A stretch of 64,000 nucleotides of DNA from Pseudomonas sp. MM213 (GTDB lineage: Bacteria > Pseudomonadota > Gammaproteobacteria > Pseudomonadales > Pseudomonadaceae): the NCBI RefSeq assembly GCF_020423045.1, contig NZ_CP081943.1:6386001-6450000 (forward strand), read 5' to 3'. The notes beneath the pieces are model-generated. The model had not been told where the DNA came from and did no database searches. It saw only the letters and a list, made by a program, of their open reading frames with translations. The position numbers were made by a program, and so were the translations under genes. Numbering within the stretch: position 1 is the first letter of the stretch; each line of letters starts with the position of its first letter. Below, piece by piece: positions 1 to 8,680 of the stretch.

Positions 1-1125
1 GGCGCCTTCGGTTCGAACCTGTTCAATAACATCAACTCGGCCAAGCTGGTCTCTGAACGCAGCGTCGCCAGCCTGAACAACGTGGGCACCGGTAACTTTG
101 ATGTGAGCATCAAGGACACTGGCAAGCTGACCATCAACGATTACAAGGTCACGTTCACCACCGCGACCGATTACACCGTGCAGCGCCTGCCGGACAACAC
201 GCCGATGGGCTCCTTCAGCACGGTAGCGCCGGCAACGGCACCGGTCATCGACGGCGTCGAGATGAAGTTCAACGCGGCTTCTGCCACGGCGGGCGACACC
301 TTCAGGATCACCCCGACCCGCGATGCTGCGGCGAACATCAAGACCGAGATGACCGACTCCAAGCGTCTGGCCATCGCGGCACCGCTGGGCGCGGCGATTG
401 CAGCGAGCGGCAGTGGCAGCGGCACCCTGACGATCCCGGCCAGCGGTCAACCGACCCTGACCACCAAGTTCGACATCTACGACGCGGCGACCACCACCGC
501 GATGCAGAACGGCCTGAAAAACTCCACGCCGACCAAGGTGGTATTTGGTGCGGTGTCCGCCGATGGCACCAGCCAGACCTACCAGTTCCTGGATGCCAAG
601 GGCGCGCTGATCAGCGGCGGTACCATCAAGCCAGGTGAGACCAATACCCTGAACCTGAGCATTCCGCTCACGGATGCCGCGGGTGCACCGATCCCGGCTC
701 CGCCCGCGACTCAGTACGCCGCGGCCTTCAGCATGACCATCGCCGGTGCCCCAAGCAGCGGCGCGGCGATCAACGTCTCGCTCACTCAGCCGGGCAGCCT
801 GGACAACCGAAACGGCACCGCACTGGCTGGCTTGCAGACCGCGAAGACCGTGGACACCGGTTCGGCCAGCAAAGGCATTTCCCTGAACGACGCTTACGGC
901 AAACTGGTCGAGGGCGTGGGTTCCAAGGCTGCACAGGGCAAGCTCGACAGCGCGGCGACCGAGGCCATTCTGGCGAATGCCAAGGGCGCGCGCGACTCGC
1001 TCTCGGGTGTCGACCTCGATGAGGAAACCGGCAACCTGGTCAAATATCAGCAGTACTACACCGCGTCTTCGCAGATCATCAAGGCTGCGCAGGAAATCTT
1101 CAGCACACTGATCAACAGTCTTTAA
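1..1125 (+). CDS. flgK: FlgK, hook-filament junction protein 1 (C-terminal part, 5' end outside window)
   Basis: The frame is open from base 1, so only the last 374 residues are visible. FlgK joins the hook to the filament through FlgL. The end of the protein, about residues 290-374 of the visible part, carries the conserved C-terminal D0 helix: a Ser-Leu-Ser-Gly-Val-Asp-Leu-Asp-Glu-Glu stretch followed by a YQQYY-containing helix ending in an FSTLINSL-like tail. This arrangement is diagnostic of FlgK. The middle is Ala/Gly/Thr-rich and variable, as expected for the exposed domain. It is followed 13 bases later by flgL, with an AAGGAG ribosome site overlapping the stop codon, so the two are co-transcribed. 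Confidence 0.95.
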   Translation, partial: GAFGSNLFNNINSAKLVSERSVASLNNVGTGNFDVSIKDTGKLTINDYKVTFTTATDYTVQRLPDNTPMGSFSTVAPATAPVIDGVEMKFNAASATAGDTFRITPTRDAAANIKTEMTDSKRLAIAAPLGAAIAASGSGSGTLTIPASGQPTLTTKFDIYDAATTTAMQNGLKNSTPTKVVFGAVSADGTSQTYQFLDAKGALISGGTIKPGETNTLNLSIPLTDAAGAPIPAPPATQYAAAFSMTIAGAPSSGAAINVSLTQPGSLDNRNGTALAGLQTAKTVDTGSASKGISLNDAYGKLVEGVGSKAAQGKLDSAATEAILANAKGARDSLSGVDLDEETGNLVKYQQYYTASSQIIKAAQEIFSTLINSL

Positions 1126-1138
1126 GGAGTCGTAGCCC

Positions 1139-2737
1139 ATGCGCATTTCTACCGCCCAGTTTTACGAGTCCTCGGCTGCCAACTATTCGAAGAACTTCGC
1201 CAACGTGGTCAAGAGCAGCGAAGAGGCGAGCAGCCTGGTTCGCGTCAACACCGCCGCCGATGATCCGGTCGGCGCCTCGCGCCTGCTGCAACTAGGCCAG
1301 CAGGCTTCGATGCTCGATCAGTTCAACAACAACATGACGACGATCAAAGCCACGCTTGGCCAGACTGAAGCCGTCATGACCAGTATCGGCAACGTGCTGC
1401 AACGCGCCAAGGAACTGGCCCTGGGTGCCGGCAACGCCGGTTATACCGATTCCGACCGCCAGGCCAACGCTTCGGAACTCAGCCAGATCGAAGAACAGCT
1501 GTTGAGCCTGATGAACACCAAGGACGAAAACGGCAAATACATTTTCTCCGGCTCCAAGGGCGATACCGTTCCGTTCTCGCGTAATACCGACGGCACCTAC
1601 AGCTATAACGGTGATCAGGTCACGCTGGACCTGCCGATTGGCGACACTCAGTCGATGGCCACCAACAGCACCGGTTGGGCTGTGTTCCAGCAAGCCATCA
1701 ACACCAGTCGCACACAGTCCACCATGACCACGCCGACGCCGGCCGTCGATGGCGGTCGTGTGGTGCTGTCCAATGGTCAGGTGAATTCGGACGTGACCTA
1801 CAACGCCAAATTCCGTGGCGGCGAACCCTACACCGTGAATTTCCTCAGCCCTACGCAGCTGGAAATCCGCGATTCGCTGGGTAATGACGTCACGGCCGAA
1901 GCTTCTGGCAATGGCGTGTTCAGCTCCTCCGGTGGTGCCGCCACACAGACAATCAACTTCCGTGGCGTTGACCTGAAGTTGAACATCAACATGAAGACTG
2001 GCGACGTTCCGGCGACCGTGTTCCCGGCGCCTCCGGCCCCCAATGCCTACAGCTTCACCCTGGCGGCCAAGCCAGACAGCTTCAATGCGACCCGTGCCCC
2101 TGGCAACCTGTCCAGCGATGTCGTCACCAATACGAGCATCTCCAACAGTGCCGCCTACCACGCCAGCTTTCCGGAAGGCGGGGCCGTTCTCAAGTTCACC
2201 AGCGCCACGGCTTTCGACTTGTATGCAGCGCCTCTGACCGCGAGCAGCAAGCCGGTTTCCAGCGGTGTTCTGGCGGGCAACGTCGCCACCGCATCGGGTG
2301 TCGATTTTACGCTGAGCGGCGCACCGTCGATGCAGGCTGGTGACCAGTTCTCCGTCACGGTCAACACTCACCAGACGCAGAACGTTCTGGACACGGTCGC
2401 CCAGCTGAAAACCGCGCTGTCGACGCCGACCAACAACAATCCGCAGGCCATTCAAGCACTCAACGCGGCCATTGGTTCCGGTATCGGTAACCTGACCAGT
2501 GGCATTGACCAGTTGACCTCGGGCCTCAGCTCCGTGGGTGGTCGCGGTGCGTCGCTGACGACTCAGACCGATATCAACCAGAGCCTGGTGCTGGCCAACA
2601 CGCAGACCCAGGGCGCGATCCGTGATTCGGACCCGGCCACAGTGATGACCCGCCTGACCTTGCAGCAAACCATGCTGCAAGCCTCGCAACTGGCGTTCAG
2701 CAAAATCGCTCAGTTGGGGTTGTTCAACAAAGTCTGA
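1139..2737 (+). CDS. flgL: FlgL, hook-filament junction protein 3
   Basis: This 532-residue protein is the second junction protein, between FlgK and the flagellin filament. The N-terminus (residues 1-140) is the flagellin-like D0/D1 helical domain starting MRISTAQFYESS, with the conserved AADDPVGASRLLQL segment at about residues 40-53. The C-terminal 60 residues form the partner helix (TRLTLQQTMLQASQLAFSKI). The centre, about 190-410, is a long Ala/Ser/Thr-rich variable domain, so the protein is longer than enteric FlgL (about 317 residues), as is common in Pseudomonas. The ATG at 1139 has AAGGAG eight bases upstream. It probably ends the flgB-flgL operon, because a strong hairpin follows it. 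Confidence 0.95.
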   Translation: MRISTAQFYESSAANYSKNFANVVKSSEEASSLVRVNTAADDPVGASRLLQLGQQASMLDQFNNNMTTIKATLGQTEAVMTSIGNVLQRAKELALGAGNAGYTDSDRQANASELSQIEEQLLSLMNTKDENGKYIFSGSKGDTVPFSRNTDGTYSYNGDQVTLDLPIGDTQSMATNSTGWAVFQQAINTSRTQSTMTTPTPAVDGGRVVLSNGQVNSDVTYNAKFRGGEPYTVNFLSPTQLEIRDSLGNDVTAEASGNGVFSSSGGAATQTINFRGVDLKLNINMKTGDVPATVFPAPPAPNAYSFTLAAKPDSFNATRAPGNLSSDVVTNTSISNSAAYHASFPEGGAVLKFTSATAFDLYAAPLTASSKPVSSGVLAGNVATASGVDFTLSGAPSMQAGDQFSVTVNTHQTQNVLDTVAQLKTALSTPTNNNPQAIQALNAAIGSGIGNLTSGIDQLTSGLSSVGGRGASLTTQTDINQSLVLANTQTQGAIRDSDPATVMTRLTLQQTMLQASQLAFSKIAQLGLFNKV

Positions 2738-2744
2738 GTCAAGG

Positions 2745-2767
2745 CCTTCGCGCCATAGGCGCGAAGG
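2745..2767 (+). terminator. Perfect 10-bp hairpin after flgL
   Basis: A 10-bp perfect stem (CCTTCGCGCC / GGCGCGAAGG) with a 3-base ATA loop begins 8 bases after the flgL stop. The 3' flank is TTCAATAC, which is not a clean U-tract. It may be a weak or Rho-assisted terminator, or an mRNA 3'-end stabiliser at the boundary between the flg operon and the glycosylation island. Confidence 0.5.
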
Positions 2768-2863
2768 TTCAATACACCCGAGTGCAAACCGTCATTTTTC
2801 AGCGGTTCAGGGCTGCTCCACTCGTTCCAGAGTGAGCGCCCACCGCTCGCGAGTTCCCCTGCC

Positions 2864-5800
2864 GTGAAACCAGCTCCTCTTGTCAGCATCGCCATTCCCG
2901 CCTACAACCCGCTGTACTTTAAGGCAGCGCTGCAAAGTGCGCTGAACCAGACCTACGCGTCGCTTGAAGTGATCGTGTGTGACGACAGCGACAGCGACGA
3001 AATCCATGAGCTGGTCCAGGCCTGCACAGTGCCGCCAACCGTGACATTGCGTTATGTGCGCAATGAACAACGCCTGGGGTTCAAGGGGAATCTGATGGCC
3101 TGCGCCGAGCAGGCAACCGGGGAGTACCTCAAGCTTCTCTGTGATGACGATCAACTGCTGCCTGAGAGCATTGCCCGCCAGGTGCAGGGTTTCATTGATC
3201 ATGACGATGTGAATCTGGTGATTGCCCTGCGTCAGTATTGCGACGGCGATTACCTTCTGCTTCCTGAGCGCCTGGAGAACTCCAGCTTTGTCTCGGGGGA
3301 TACGCTGTTCAAGGGTGAAGACCTGCTGGATGTGCTGGAAAGCTCGGCCCTGAACTTTCTCAGCAATTTGAGTGGCGCGCTGATGCGCACTCATCAGGTG
3401 CTGGAGTATCTGCCCGCGTTGACCCAGGTCGGCGAAGGGTTTGTCGCCCGTCTCGATTTCGCCTTGTTTGTCTGCCTGTTGCGTCGTGGCAATCTGGCGG
3501 TTATCGCACAGGTGCTCAGCTTCGAACGCTTGCACCCGGCGCGCCTGAGCAATCAACTGGAGGTCGAGCAGGCCGTGGTGGTCGAGCTCGGTTGGCTGAC
3601 CCAAATGCTGTCGGTGCGCAGCGGCGAGCCGGCACCTGCGCCGGGGCATGTTCGCTTTATCGATCTGGCCAGCGCCGCCCTCGGTGAGCCGTATGACTGG
3701 GAAGAAATGGCGCTGGGTCGTTCCCTGGGCTTTACCTCGACGTTGCTCCGTTCGCGGGTGGGTGAAAACTGTGACTGCTTTGCTGATGTGTACCAGCAAT
3801 GGCTGGCGTGTCGCACACTGAACCCGGCCCAGCAGCGCCTGTTGCCTGCGCGCCTTGCCTCGTGGGCATGGCAGCCGCGAATTGTGCCGGTGGTGATGGA
3901 TGCCGACGCTGACGATGCGGCACTGGGCGTCACATTGGAGAGCATCGAACGGCAGGTCTATGGCGCCGAAAGGGTGTTGGTGCTCTCGGGTGAAAATCGC
4001 ACCAGTGCCCTTGCGGGCAACGTTATTCGTGTGGCCTTGCAAGGCGACGGGCTTGAGCAACTCAATGGCCTGATGCAGGCCGACAGTGCGGACTGGTTCT
4101 ATCTGCTGCGGGCCGGTGATCGCCTGAATGAACTGGCCTTGCTGCTTTTGGCCGAGCGGATGGTCGAGAGTACCGACGCGCTGTGTATCTATACCGATGA
4201 AGGCGGCTTGCGCAATGACGTGTCGGTCGAGCCGATCCTCAAGCCCGATTTCAATCTGGACCTGCTGCGCAGTTATCCCTATGTCGGGCGGACACTGGCC
4301 ATCCAGCGTCAAGGCTTTGTAGCCGCGGGTGGTTTTACCCCGGATTTCTCTGAGCTCAGCCCTCATGATCTGGTCTGGCGCCTCGTTGAAAACCACGGCC
4401 CGCATGTCGTGGAGCATGTCGCCCAAGTGCTGGTCGAATCCTCGTTCGGCCTGGCGCAATGGCTCGCTCTGCCGCAGGTTATCGAGCAGAACTCCCGTGT
4501 ACTGACTGCGCACCTTGATCGTATCGGTGCGGCACACGAGGTGCGGCCGGGCAACGTGCCGCTCATCAATCGAATTGACTACCAGCATGGCGTTCAGCCG
4601 CTGGTGTCCATTGTGGTGGTGGCCCAGGATCAGCTCGGTCGGCTTGAGCGTTGCATCGAAAGTGTGCTGGAGCACACGGCCTATGCTCACTACGAATTGT
4701 TGATCGTCGACAACGCAAGCACCTCGATCGAGGCGCGTGACTGGCTGGCCGCCATGTCGCAAATGGGCGGTGAAAAACTGCGCGTGCTGCATTGCGATTA
4801 CCCCGATAACCCGGCAGCGGCGCAGAACTTCGCCGTTGCTCAGGCACGTGGCGAGTATGTGCTGTTGCTCAGCCCGGACAGCCTGATCGTCAATCGTGAC
4901 TGGCTTGGGGAGCTGCTGAATCACGGCTTGCGTCCGGAGGTGGGCGTCGTCGGTGGCCGAATGGTCAGCCCTCAGGGGCGTATCGAAGGTTCGGCCCTGG
5001 TGCTGGGGATGCGCGGCCCTGTCGGCGTACCTTGGCGCGGGGAGGTGATGACCGCTCCGGGGTATATGCAGCGCCAGCAGGCGGTGCAGAATTTAAGTGC
5101 TGTGAGAACCGAGTGCCTGCTGGTCCGCAAGCAGGTGTTCGATGAGCTTCAGGGGTTTGACGAGCAGGCCTTTTCCCAGAGGCTCGGCGGCCCTGATTTC
5201 TGTCTGCGTGTGAAGCAGAAGGGCTATCTGGTGGTCTGGACGCCGTATGCCGAGTCGGTCCACGTGGCTGCCGAGGCGGAGAGCGGGCCGGTGGTGTCAG
5301 ATCTGCTGGCTGAGCAGAAGCGGTTTTATCAGCGCTGGCTGCCGATCATCGCAAGAGATCCGGCGTACAACGTCAACCTGAGCCTGAGCACCAATAATTT
5401 CAGCCTTGAACCGGGTTACAAGAGCGACTGGAATCCGTTCGCCCGTCACATGCTGCCACGGGTGCTGGCGATCCCGATCAACGAGACCGCCGTAGGCCAT
5501 TACCGTGTCACCCAGCCGTTTCTGGAGCTGGAAGCCGCGGGTCAAGTGCTTGGTAATCTTTCTTACCATACGCCTTCGGACATTGAGCTGGAGCGCCAGT
5601 CGCCGGACGTCATCATCCTGCAAGGGCGCTACAGTGAGGGCGCGGTGAATGAAGTGGAGCGGGTCAAAAACAGCTCCAGGGCTTTCCGGATCTTCGAGCT
5701 CGACGATTATGTCATCGACGTTCCGAAGAAAAACGCTCACGTGCGCAAGGCCATGGTTGGCGTTGAACAAATCGTGCGGCGTGCAGTTGGGTTGTGCGAC

Positions 5801-6439
5801 CGGGTGGTGGTGTCGACCCAACCGCTGGCCGATACCCTCAAAGGCATGCATGACGATATTCGCGTGGTGCCGAACATGCTCGCTCCGTATCTGTGGACCG
5901 GTCTGAGCAGCCAGCGACGTACGTCGCGCAAGCCGAGGGTCGGTTGGGGCGGAGGCACCAGTCACGATGGGGATCTGGCGATCATTGCCGATGTCGTTCG
6001 CCTGCTGGCGGATGAAGTGGAATGGGTGTTCTTCGGCATGTGCCCGCCGGCGCTCAAGCCTTTCGTGCATGAGTTCCATCCCGCCGTTGGCTTGCAGGCT
6101 TACCCTGCCAAACTGGCGAGCCTGAACCTTGATCTGGCTTTGGCGCCGCTGGAGTTTCATATCTTCAACGACTGCAAGAGCAACTTGCGACTGCTGGAAT
6201 ATGGCGCGTGCGGTTATCCGGTGATCTGTACGGACACTGAGGCTTATCGCGGTTATCTGCCGTGTACCAAGGTGGTGAGTAACAGTACCGAGGAATGGCT
6301 TGAGGCAATTCGTATGCACCTGGCTGACCCGGATGCGAGTTACCGCATGGGTGATGCGCTGCGCGAGGAAGTGCTGCGTGACTATATGTTGCAGGGTAGT
6401 AATCTGAATTATTGGGCTGAGGCTTGGTTGCCGGGTTGA
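2864..6439 (+). CDS. Large multidomain glycosyltransferase, probable flagellin glycosyltransferase (Fgt1/FgtA-like)
   Basis: A 1191-residue protein with three glycosyltransferase modules. Residues 1-240 form a family-2 fold (VSIAIPAYNP at about 7-16, a CDDSDSD motif, an LLCDDDQLLPES nucleotide/metal-binding motif). About 340-540 is a degenerate GT2-like segment. About 578-830 is a second GT2 domain (PLVSIVVVAQDQ, LLIVDNAS). About 865-1190 is a GT-B (GT4-like) domain with a VGWGGGTSHDGD motif near 1025. The start is a GTG at 2864 with no strong ribosome site. Size, position between flgL and fliC, and tandem GT2 layout match the flagellin glycosyltransferases Fgt1/Fgt2 of P. syringae; the exact sugar and linkage are not readable. 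The repeat block that follows separates it from the sugar-synthesis operon. Confidence 0.8.
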   Translation: MKPAPLVSIAIPAYNPLYFKAALQSALNQTYASLEVIVCDDSDSDEIHELVQACTVPPTVTLRYVRNEQRLGFKGNLMACAEQATGEYLKLLCDDDQLLPESIARQVQGFIDHDDVNLVIALRQYCDGDYLLLPERLENSSFVSGDTLFKGEDLLDVLESSALNFLSNLSGALMRTHQVLEYLPALTQVGEGFVARLDFALFVCLLRRGNLAVIAQVLSFERLHPARLSNQLEVEQAVVVELGWLTQMLSVRSGEPAPAPGHVRFIDLASAALGEPYDWEEMALGRSLGFTSTLLRSRVGENCDCFADVYQQWLACRTLNPAQQRLLPARLASWAWQPRIVPVVMDADADDAALGVTLESIERQVYGAERVLVLSGENRTSALAGNVIRVALQGDGLEQLNGLMQADSADWFYLLRAGDRLNELALLLLAERMVESTDALCIYTDEGGLRNDVSVEPILKPDFNLDLLRSYPYVGRTLAIQRQGFVAAGGFTPDFSELSPHDLVWRLVENHGPHVVEHVAQVLVESSFGLAQWLALPQVIEQNSRVLTAHLDRIGAAHEVRPGNVPLINRIDYQHGVQPLVSIVVVAQDQLGRLERCIESVLEHTAYAHYELLIVDNASTSIEARDWLAAMSQMGGEKLRVLHCDYPDNPAAAQNFAVAQARGEYVLLLSPDSLIVNRDWLGELLNHGLRPEVGVVGGRMVSPQGRIEGSALVLGMRGPVGVPWRGEVMTAPGYMQRQQAVQNLSAVRTECLLVRKQVFDELQGFDEQAFSQRLGGPDFCLRVKQKGYLVVWTPYAESVHVAAEAESGPVVSDLLAEQKRFYQRWLPIIARDPAYNVNLSLSTNNFSLEPGYKSDWNPFARHMLPRVLAIPINETAVGHYRVTQPFLELEAAGQVLGNLSYHTPSDIELERQSPDVIILQGRYSEGAVNEVERVKNSSRAFRIFELDDYVIDVPKKNAHVRKAMVGVEQIVRRAVGLCDRVVVSTQPLADTLKGMHDDIRVVPNMLAPYLWTGLSSQRRTSRKPRVGWGGGTSHDGDLAIIADVVRLLADEVEWVFFGMCPPALKPFVHEFHPAVGLQAYPAKLASLNLDLALAPLEFHIFNDCKSNLRLLEYGACGYPVICTDTEAYRGYLPCTKVVSNSTEEWLEAIRMHLADPDASYRMGDALREEVLRDYMLQGSNLNYWAEAWLPG

Positions 6440-6488
6440 TCCCTGGGGTCTATTGCGATTGGGGGGGCATATCCGTTGCTGCGGTAAC

Positions 6489-6718
6489 GGCGGCTTATGG
6501 TTTCGCTTTTACAGCGAGTCACTTTGGAAAAGCCCCAAAGTAACCAAAGGGCTCTTGCCCCTTTCGTTCGGTGCCTCGCCTAGGCTCGGCATGCCCTCGC
6601 TCCGGTCCTGCTCCGTGGGCCCGCCGCCATCGGCCATCCCTGGCCGGGGGCGGCTAACCCGGCATCCATGCCGGGTTGCCCACTGCGCAGAACCTGCGCT
6701 CGGCCTCTCGAGGGGGCG
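6489..6718 (+). repeat. Left arm of a 230-bp inverted repeat
   Basis: Positions 6489-6718 are the reverse complement of 7462-7691 with only about ten mismatches and no net length change; both arms are exactly 230 bases. The arm contains smaller palindromes, for example the CCCGGCATCCATGCCGGG hairpin near 6658-6675. The same kind of sequence is, from general knowledge, widely dispersed in fluorescent Pseudomonas genomes. No transposase is seen between the arms. Confidence 0.85.
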
Positions 6719-6802
6719 ACTACCGCCACAGCCGCCGAGGCGGCCTGAAAGCCGACCTGGCTCTTCAAGCGTACGTGTTCTGCTTCCCTGCTGTGCCCAC
6801 TC

Positions 6803-7117
6803 ATTCCGGACATGTACACCGATCCCCTGTAGGAGCCGGCTTGCTGGCGATAGCGTCCGTCCAGCCAATGCAAACGTCGACTGACCCACCGCCATCGTCG
6901 GAACGCCGCCCGCAGCAAGCCGGCTCCTACACGGTGATTGGGTTCACACAATTCAAAATTGTAGGAGCCAGCTTGCTGGCGATGGACGTCAACGATAACG
7001 CGGGCTGTCTGAATGAGCGCGGTGCCTACACGCTTTTCGCCGGCAAGCCGGCTCCTACAGGGAATCCCATACGCTTTTGATTTTCACCACTCATCAGGCC
7101 GAGCGTTAGCTCGCCTT
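6803..7117 (+). repeat. Tandem repeat unit, copy 1 (REP-rich)
   Basis: This copy matches 7131-7445 at a constant offset of 328 bases with scattered substitutions and no indels. It holds two divergent REP pairs: TGTAGGAGCCGGCTTGCTGG near 6829 facing its complement near 6911-6931, and GTAGGAGCCAGCTTGCTGGC at 6961 facing its complement near 7039-7061. Confidence 0.85.
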
Positions 7118-7130
7118 GCTGCGTTCAGTT

Positions 7131-7445
7131 ATTCCGGATATGTACACCGCTCCCCTGTAGGAGCCGGCTTGCTGGCGATGGCGTCCATCCAGTCAATAAA
7201 TGCGTTGACTGACCCACCGCCATCGTCGGAACGCCGCCCGCAGCAAGCCGGCTCCTACACGGTGATTGGGTTCACACGTTTCAAAATTGTAGGAGCCAGC
7301 TTGCTGGCGATGGACGCCAACGATAACGCGGGCTGTCTGAATGAACGCGGTGCCCAGACGATTTTCGCCGGTAAGCCGGCTCCTACAGGGAATCCCATAC
7401 GCTTTTGATTCCCACCACTCATCAGGCCGAGCGTTAGCTCGCCTT
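7131..7445 (+). repeat. Tandem repeat unit, copy 2 (REP-rich)
   Basis: The second copy of the 315-bp unit has the same order of four REP palindrome halves as copy 1. The absence of indels between copies suggests a recent duplication. It is followed after 16 bases by the right inverted arm. Confidence 0.85.
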
Positions 7446-7461
7446 CCGCTTTTGATCTGAG

Positions 7462-7691
7462 CGCCCCCTCGAGAGGCCGAGCGCAGGTTCTGCGCAGTGG
7501 GCAACCCGGCATGGATGCCGGGTTAGCCGCCCCCGGCCATGGATGGCCGATGGCGGCGGGCCCACGGAGCAGGACCGGAGCGAGGGAATGCCGAGCCTAG
7601 GCGAGGCACCGAACGAAAGGGGCAAGAGCCCTTTGGTTACTTTGGGGCTTTTCGAAAGTGACTCGCCGTAAGGGCGAAACCAATAGCCGCC
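7462..7691 (-). repeat. Right arm of the 230-bp inverted repeat
   Basis: Reverse complement of 6489-6718. Together with the left arm it brackets the 328-bp-period tandem repeat, making a 1203-bp compound element at 6489-7691. Confidence 0.85.
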
Positions 7692-7750
7692 ATGACCACA
7701 AAAACGGATATACACCCAAGGCCAGAGCCCACCCACCCCAGCGAAAGAGC

Positions 7751-7766
7751 TGGCGCGTTTCCTGCA
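7751..7766 (+). promoter_or_regulatory. Candidate sigma-54 promoter for the CDP-sugar operon
   Basis: TGGCGCGTTTCCTGCA has GG and GC separated by exactly 10 bases, as required for a -24/-12 element. The -12 half is CTGCA instead of the usual TTGCA. It lies about 140 bases before rfbF. It is one mismatch weaker than the other sigma-54 sites in the window, so it is only a candidate. Confidence 0.4.
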
Positions 7767-7906
7767 AGCCCCCCCGATATCGCCATAAAACGAGCACTTC
7801 CGGTGAATCCAGAAGCGCCCTGAGCGGCATTGAAGGTTTTATCCAGAAGGCCTGCAAAAGCTTGATACAGCTTGGCTGAGCCCTGTGACGAACAAGAGGG
7901 GAGACG

Positions 7907-8680
7907 ATGAAGGCAGTTATTTTGGCGGGCGGCCTGGGCACGCGCATCAGTGAGGAGTCGCACCTCAAACCCAAGCCGATGATTGAAATCGGCGGCAAGC
8001 CAATTCTCTGGCACATCATGAAGCAGTACTCCGCTCACGGGATCCATGACTTCGTGATTTGCCTGGGCTACAAGGGCTACGCGATCAAGGACTTCTTCGC
8101 CAACTACTTCCTGCACACCTCTGACGTCACGTTCGACATGTGCAACAACCGCATGGACGTTCACCAGAACTACAGCGAGCCATGGCGCGTCACGCTTATC
8201 GATACCGGTGAAGACACCATGACCGGCGGGCGCTTGCGTCGGGCCAGCCGCTACCTGGAAAACGAAGACGCGTTCTGCTTCACCTACGGCGACGGCGTGT
8301 CCGATTTGAACATCGGTGCCCTGGTGGACTTCCACCTGTCCCACGGCAAGCTCGCCACGGTAACGGCGGTTCAGCCGCCTGGCCGTTACGGCGCGCTGGA
8401 ACGCGACGGTCACCTGGTCCGCGGTTTTACTGAAAAGCCGCGCGGTGACGGAGGCTGGATCAATGGTGGCTTCTTTGTGCTGTCGCCCAAGGTCCTGCCG
8501 CTGATTACCGCCGACGAGACGGTTTGGGAATCCGAGCCTTTGGTCGGCCTGGCCAGCAGCGGTCAACTGGCTGCCTACCAGCACGATGGTTTCTGGCACC
8601 CGATGGACACCCTGCGCGATAAAAACCATCTGGAGCATTTGTGGCAGAGCGGGGAGGCCCCATGGAAGCAATGGGACTGA
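7907..8680 (+). CDS. rfbF: RfbF, glucose-1-phosphate cytidylyltransferase
   Basis: This 257-residue enzyme makes CDP-glucose from CTP and glucose-1-phosphate, the first step to CDP-3,6-dideoxy- and related sugars. It has the nucleotidyltransferase signature ILAGGLGTR at residues 5-13, the [19 protein letters not shown] segment typical of RfbF/AscD, and a YGDGVSD metal-binding motif near 127-133. Length equals that of the family (about 257). The start ATG follows GGGGAGA. Its last 19 bases overlap the start of rfbG, so the pair is translationally coupled. It opens a six-gene operon. Confidence 0.93.
   Translation: MKAVILAGGLGTRISEESHLKPKPMIEIGGKPILWHIMKQYSAHGIHDFVICLGYKGYAIKDFFANYFLHTSDVTFDMCNNRMDVHQNYSEPWRVTLIDTGEDTMTGGRLRRASRYLENEDAFCFTYGDGVSDLNIGALVDFHLSHGKLATVTAVQPPGRYGALERDGHLVRGFTEKPRGDGGWINGGFFVLSPKVLPLITADETVWESEPLVGLASSGQLAAYQHDGFWHPMDTLRDKNHLEHLWQSGEAPWKQWD

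Larger units (their letters stand above)
6440..7906. other. Gene-free stretch holding a compound repeat
   Basis: No convincing gene lies in these 1467 bases. From left to right there are 49 bases of plain spacer, a 230-bp repeat arm, about 84 bases of spacer with part of a repeat, a near-perfect tandem duplication of a 315-bp REP-containing unit (offset 328), the second 230-bp arm in inverted orientation, and about 215 bases of leader before rfbF. The open frames here (6453-6884 on + and 7434-7736 on -) encode the same Arg/Pro/Ser-rich peptide, because they read the two copies of the inverted repeat. Confidence 0.75.

Noticed and set aside
2807..4924. A 705-residue open frame on the minus strand opposite the first glycosyltransferase
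   Set aside because: It is a shadow of the + strand gene (high-GC third positions), rich in His, Gln and Arg, with no recognisable domain.
6453..6884. An open frame for an Arg/Pro/Ser-rich 143-residue protein, mirrored by one at 7434-7736 on the minus strand
   Set aside because: Both simply read the two arms of the inverted repeat, have no domain and no ribosome site, and similar spurious proteins recur wherever this repeat occurs.
6676..7408. Several 100-130 residue open frames on both strands inside the tandem repeat
   Set aside because: They consist of translated REP palindromes and are duplicated exactly with the repeat; there is no coding signature.
6489..7691. A CRISPR array
   Set aside because: The repeats are REP palindromes in alternating orientation with unequal spacing, not short direct repeats with unique spacers.
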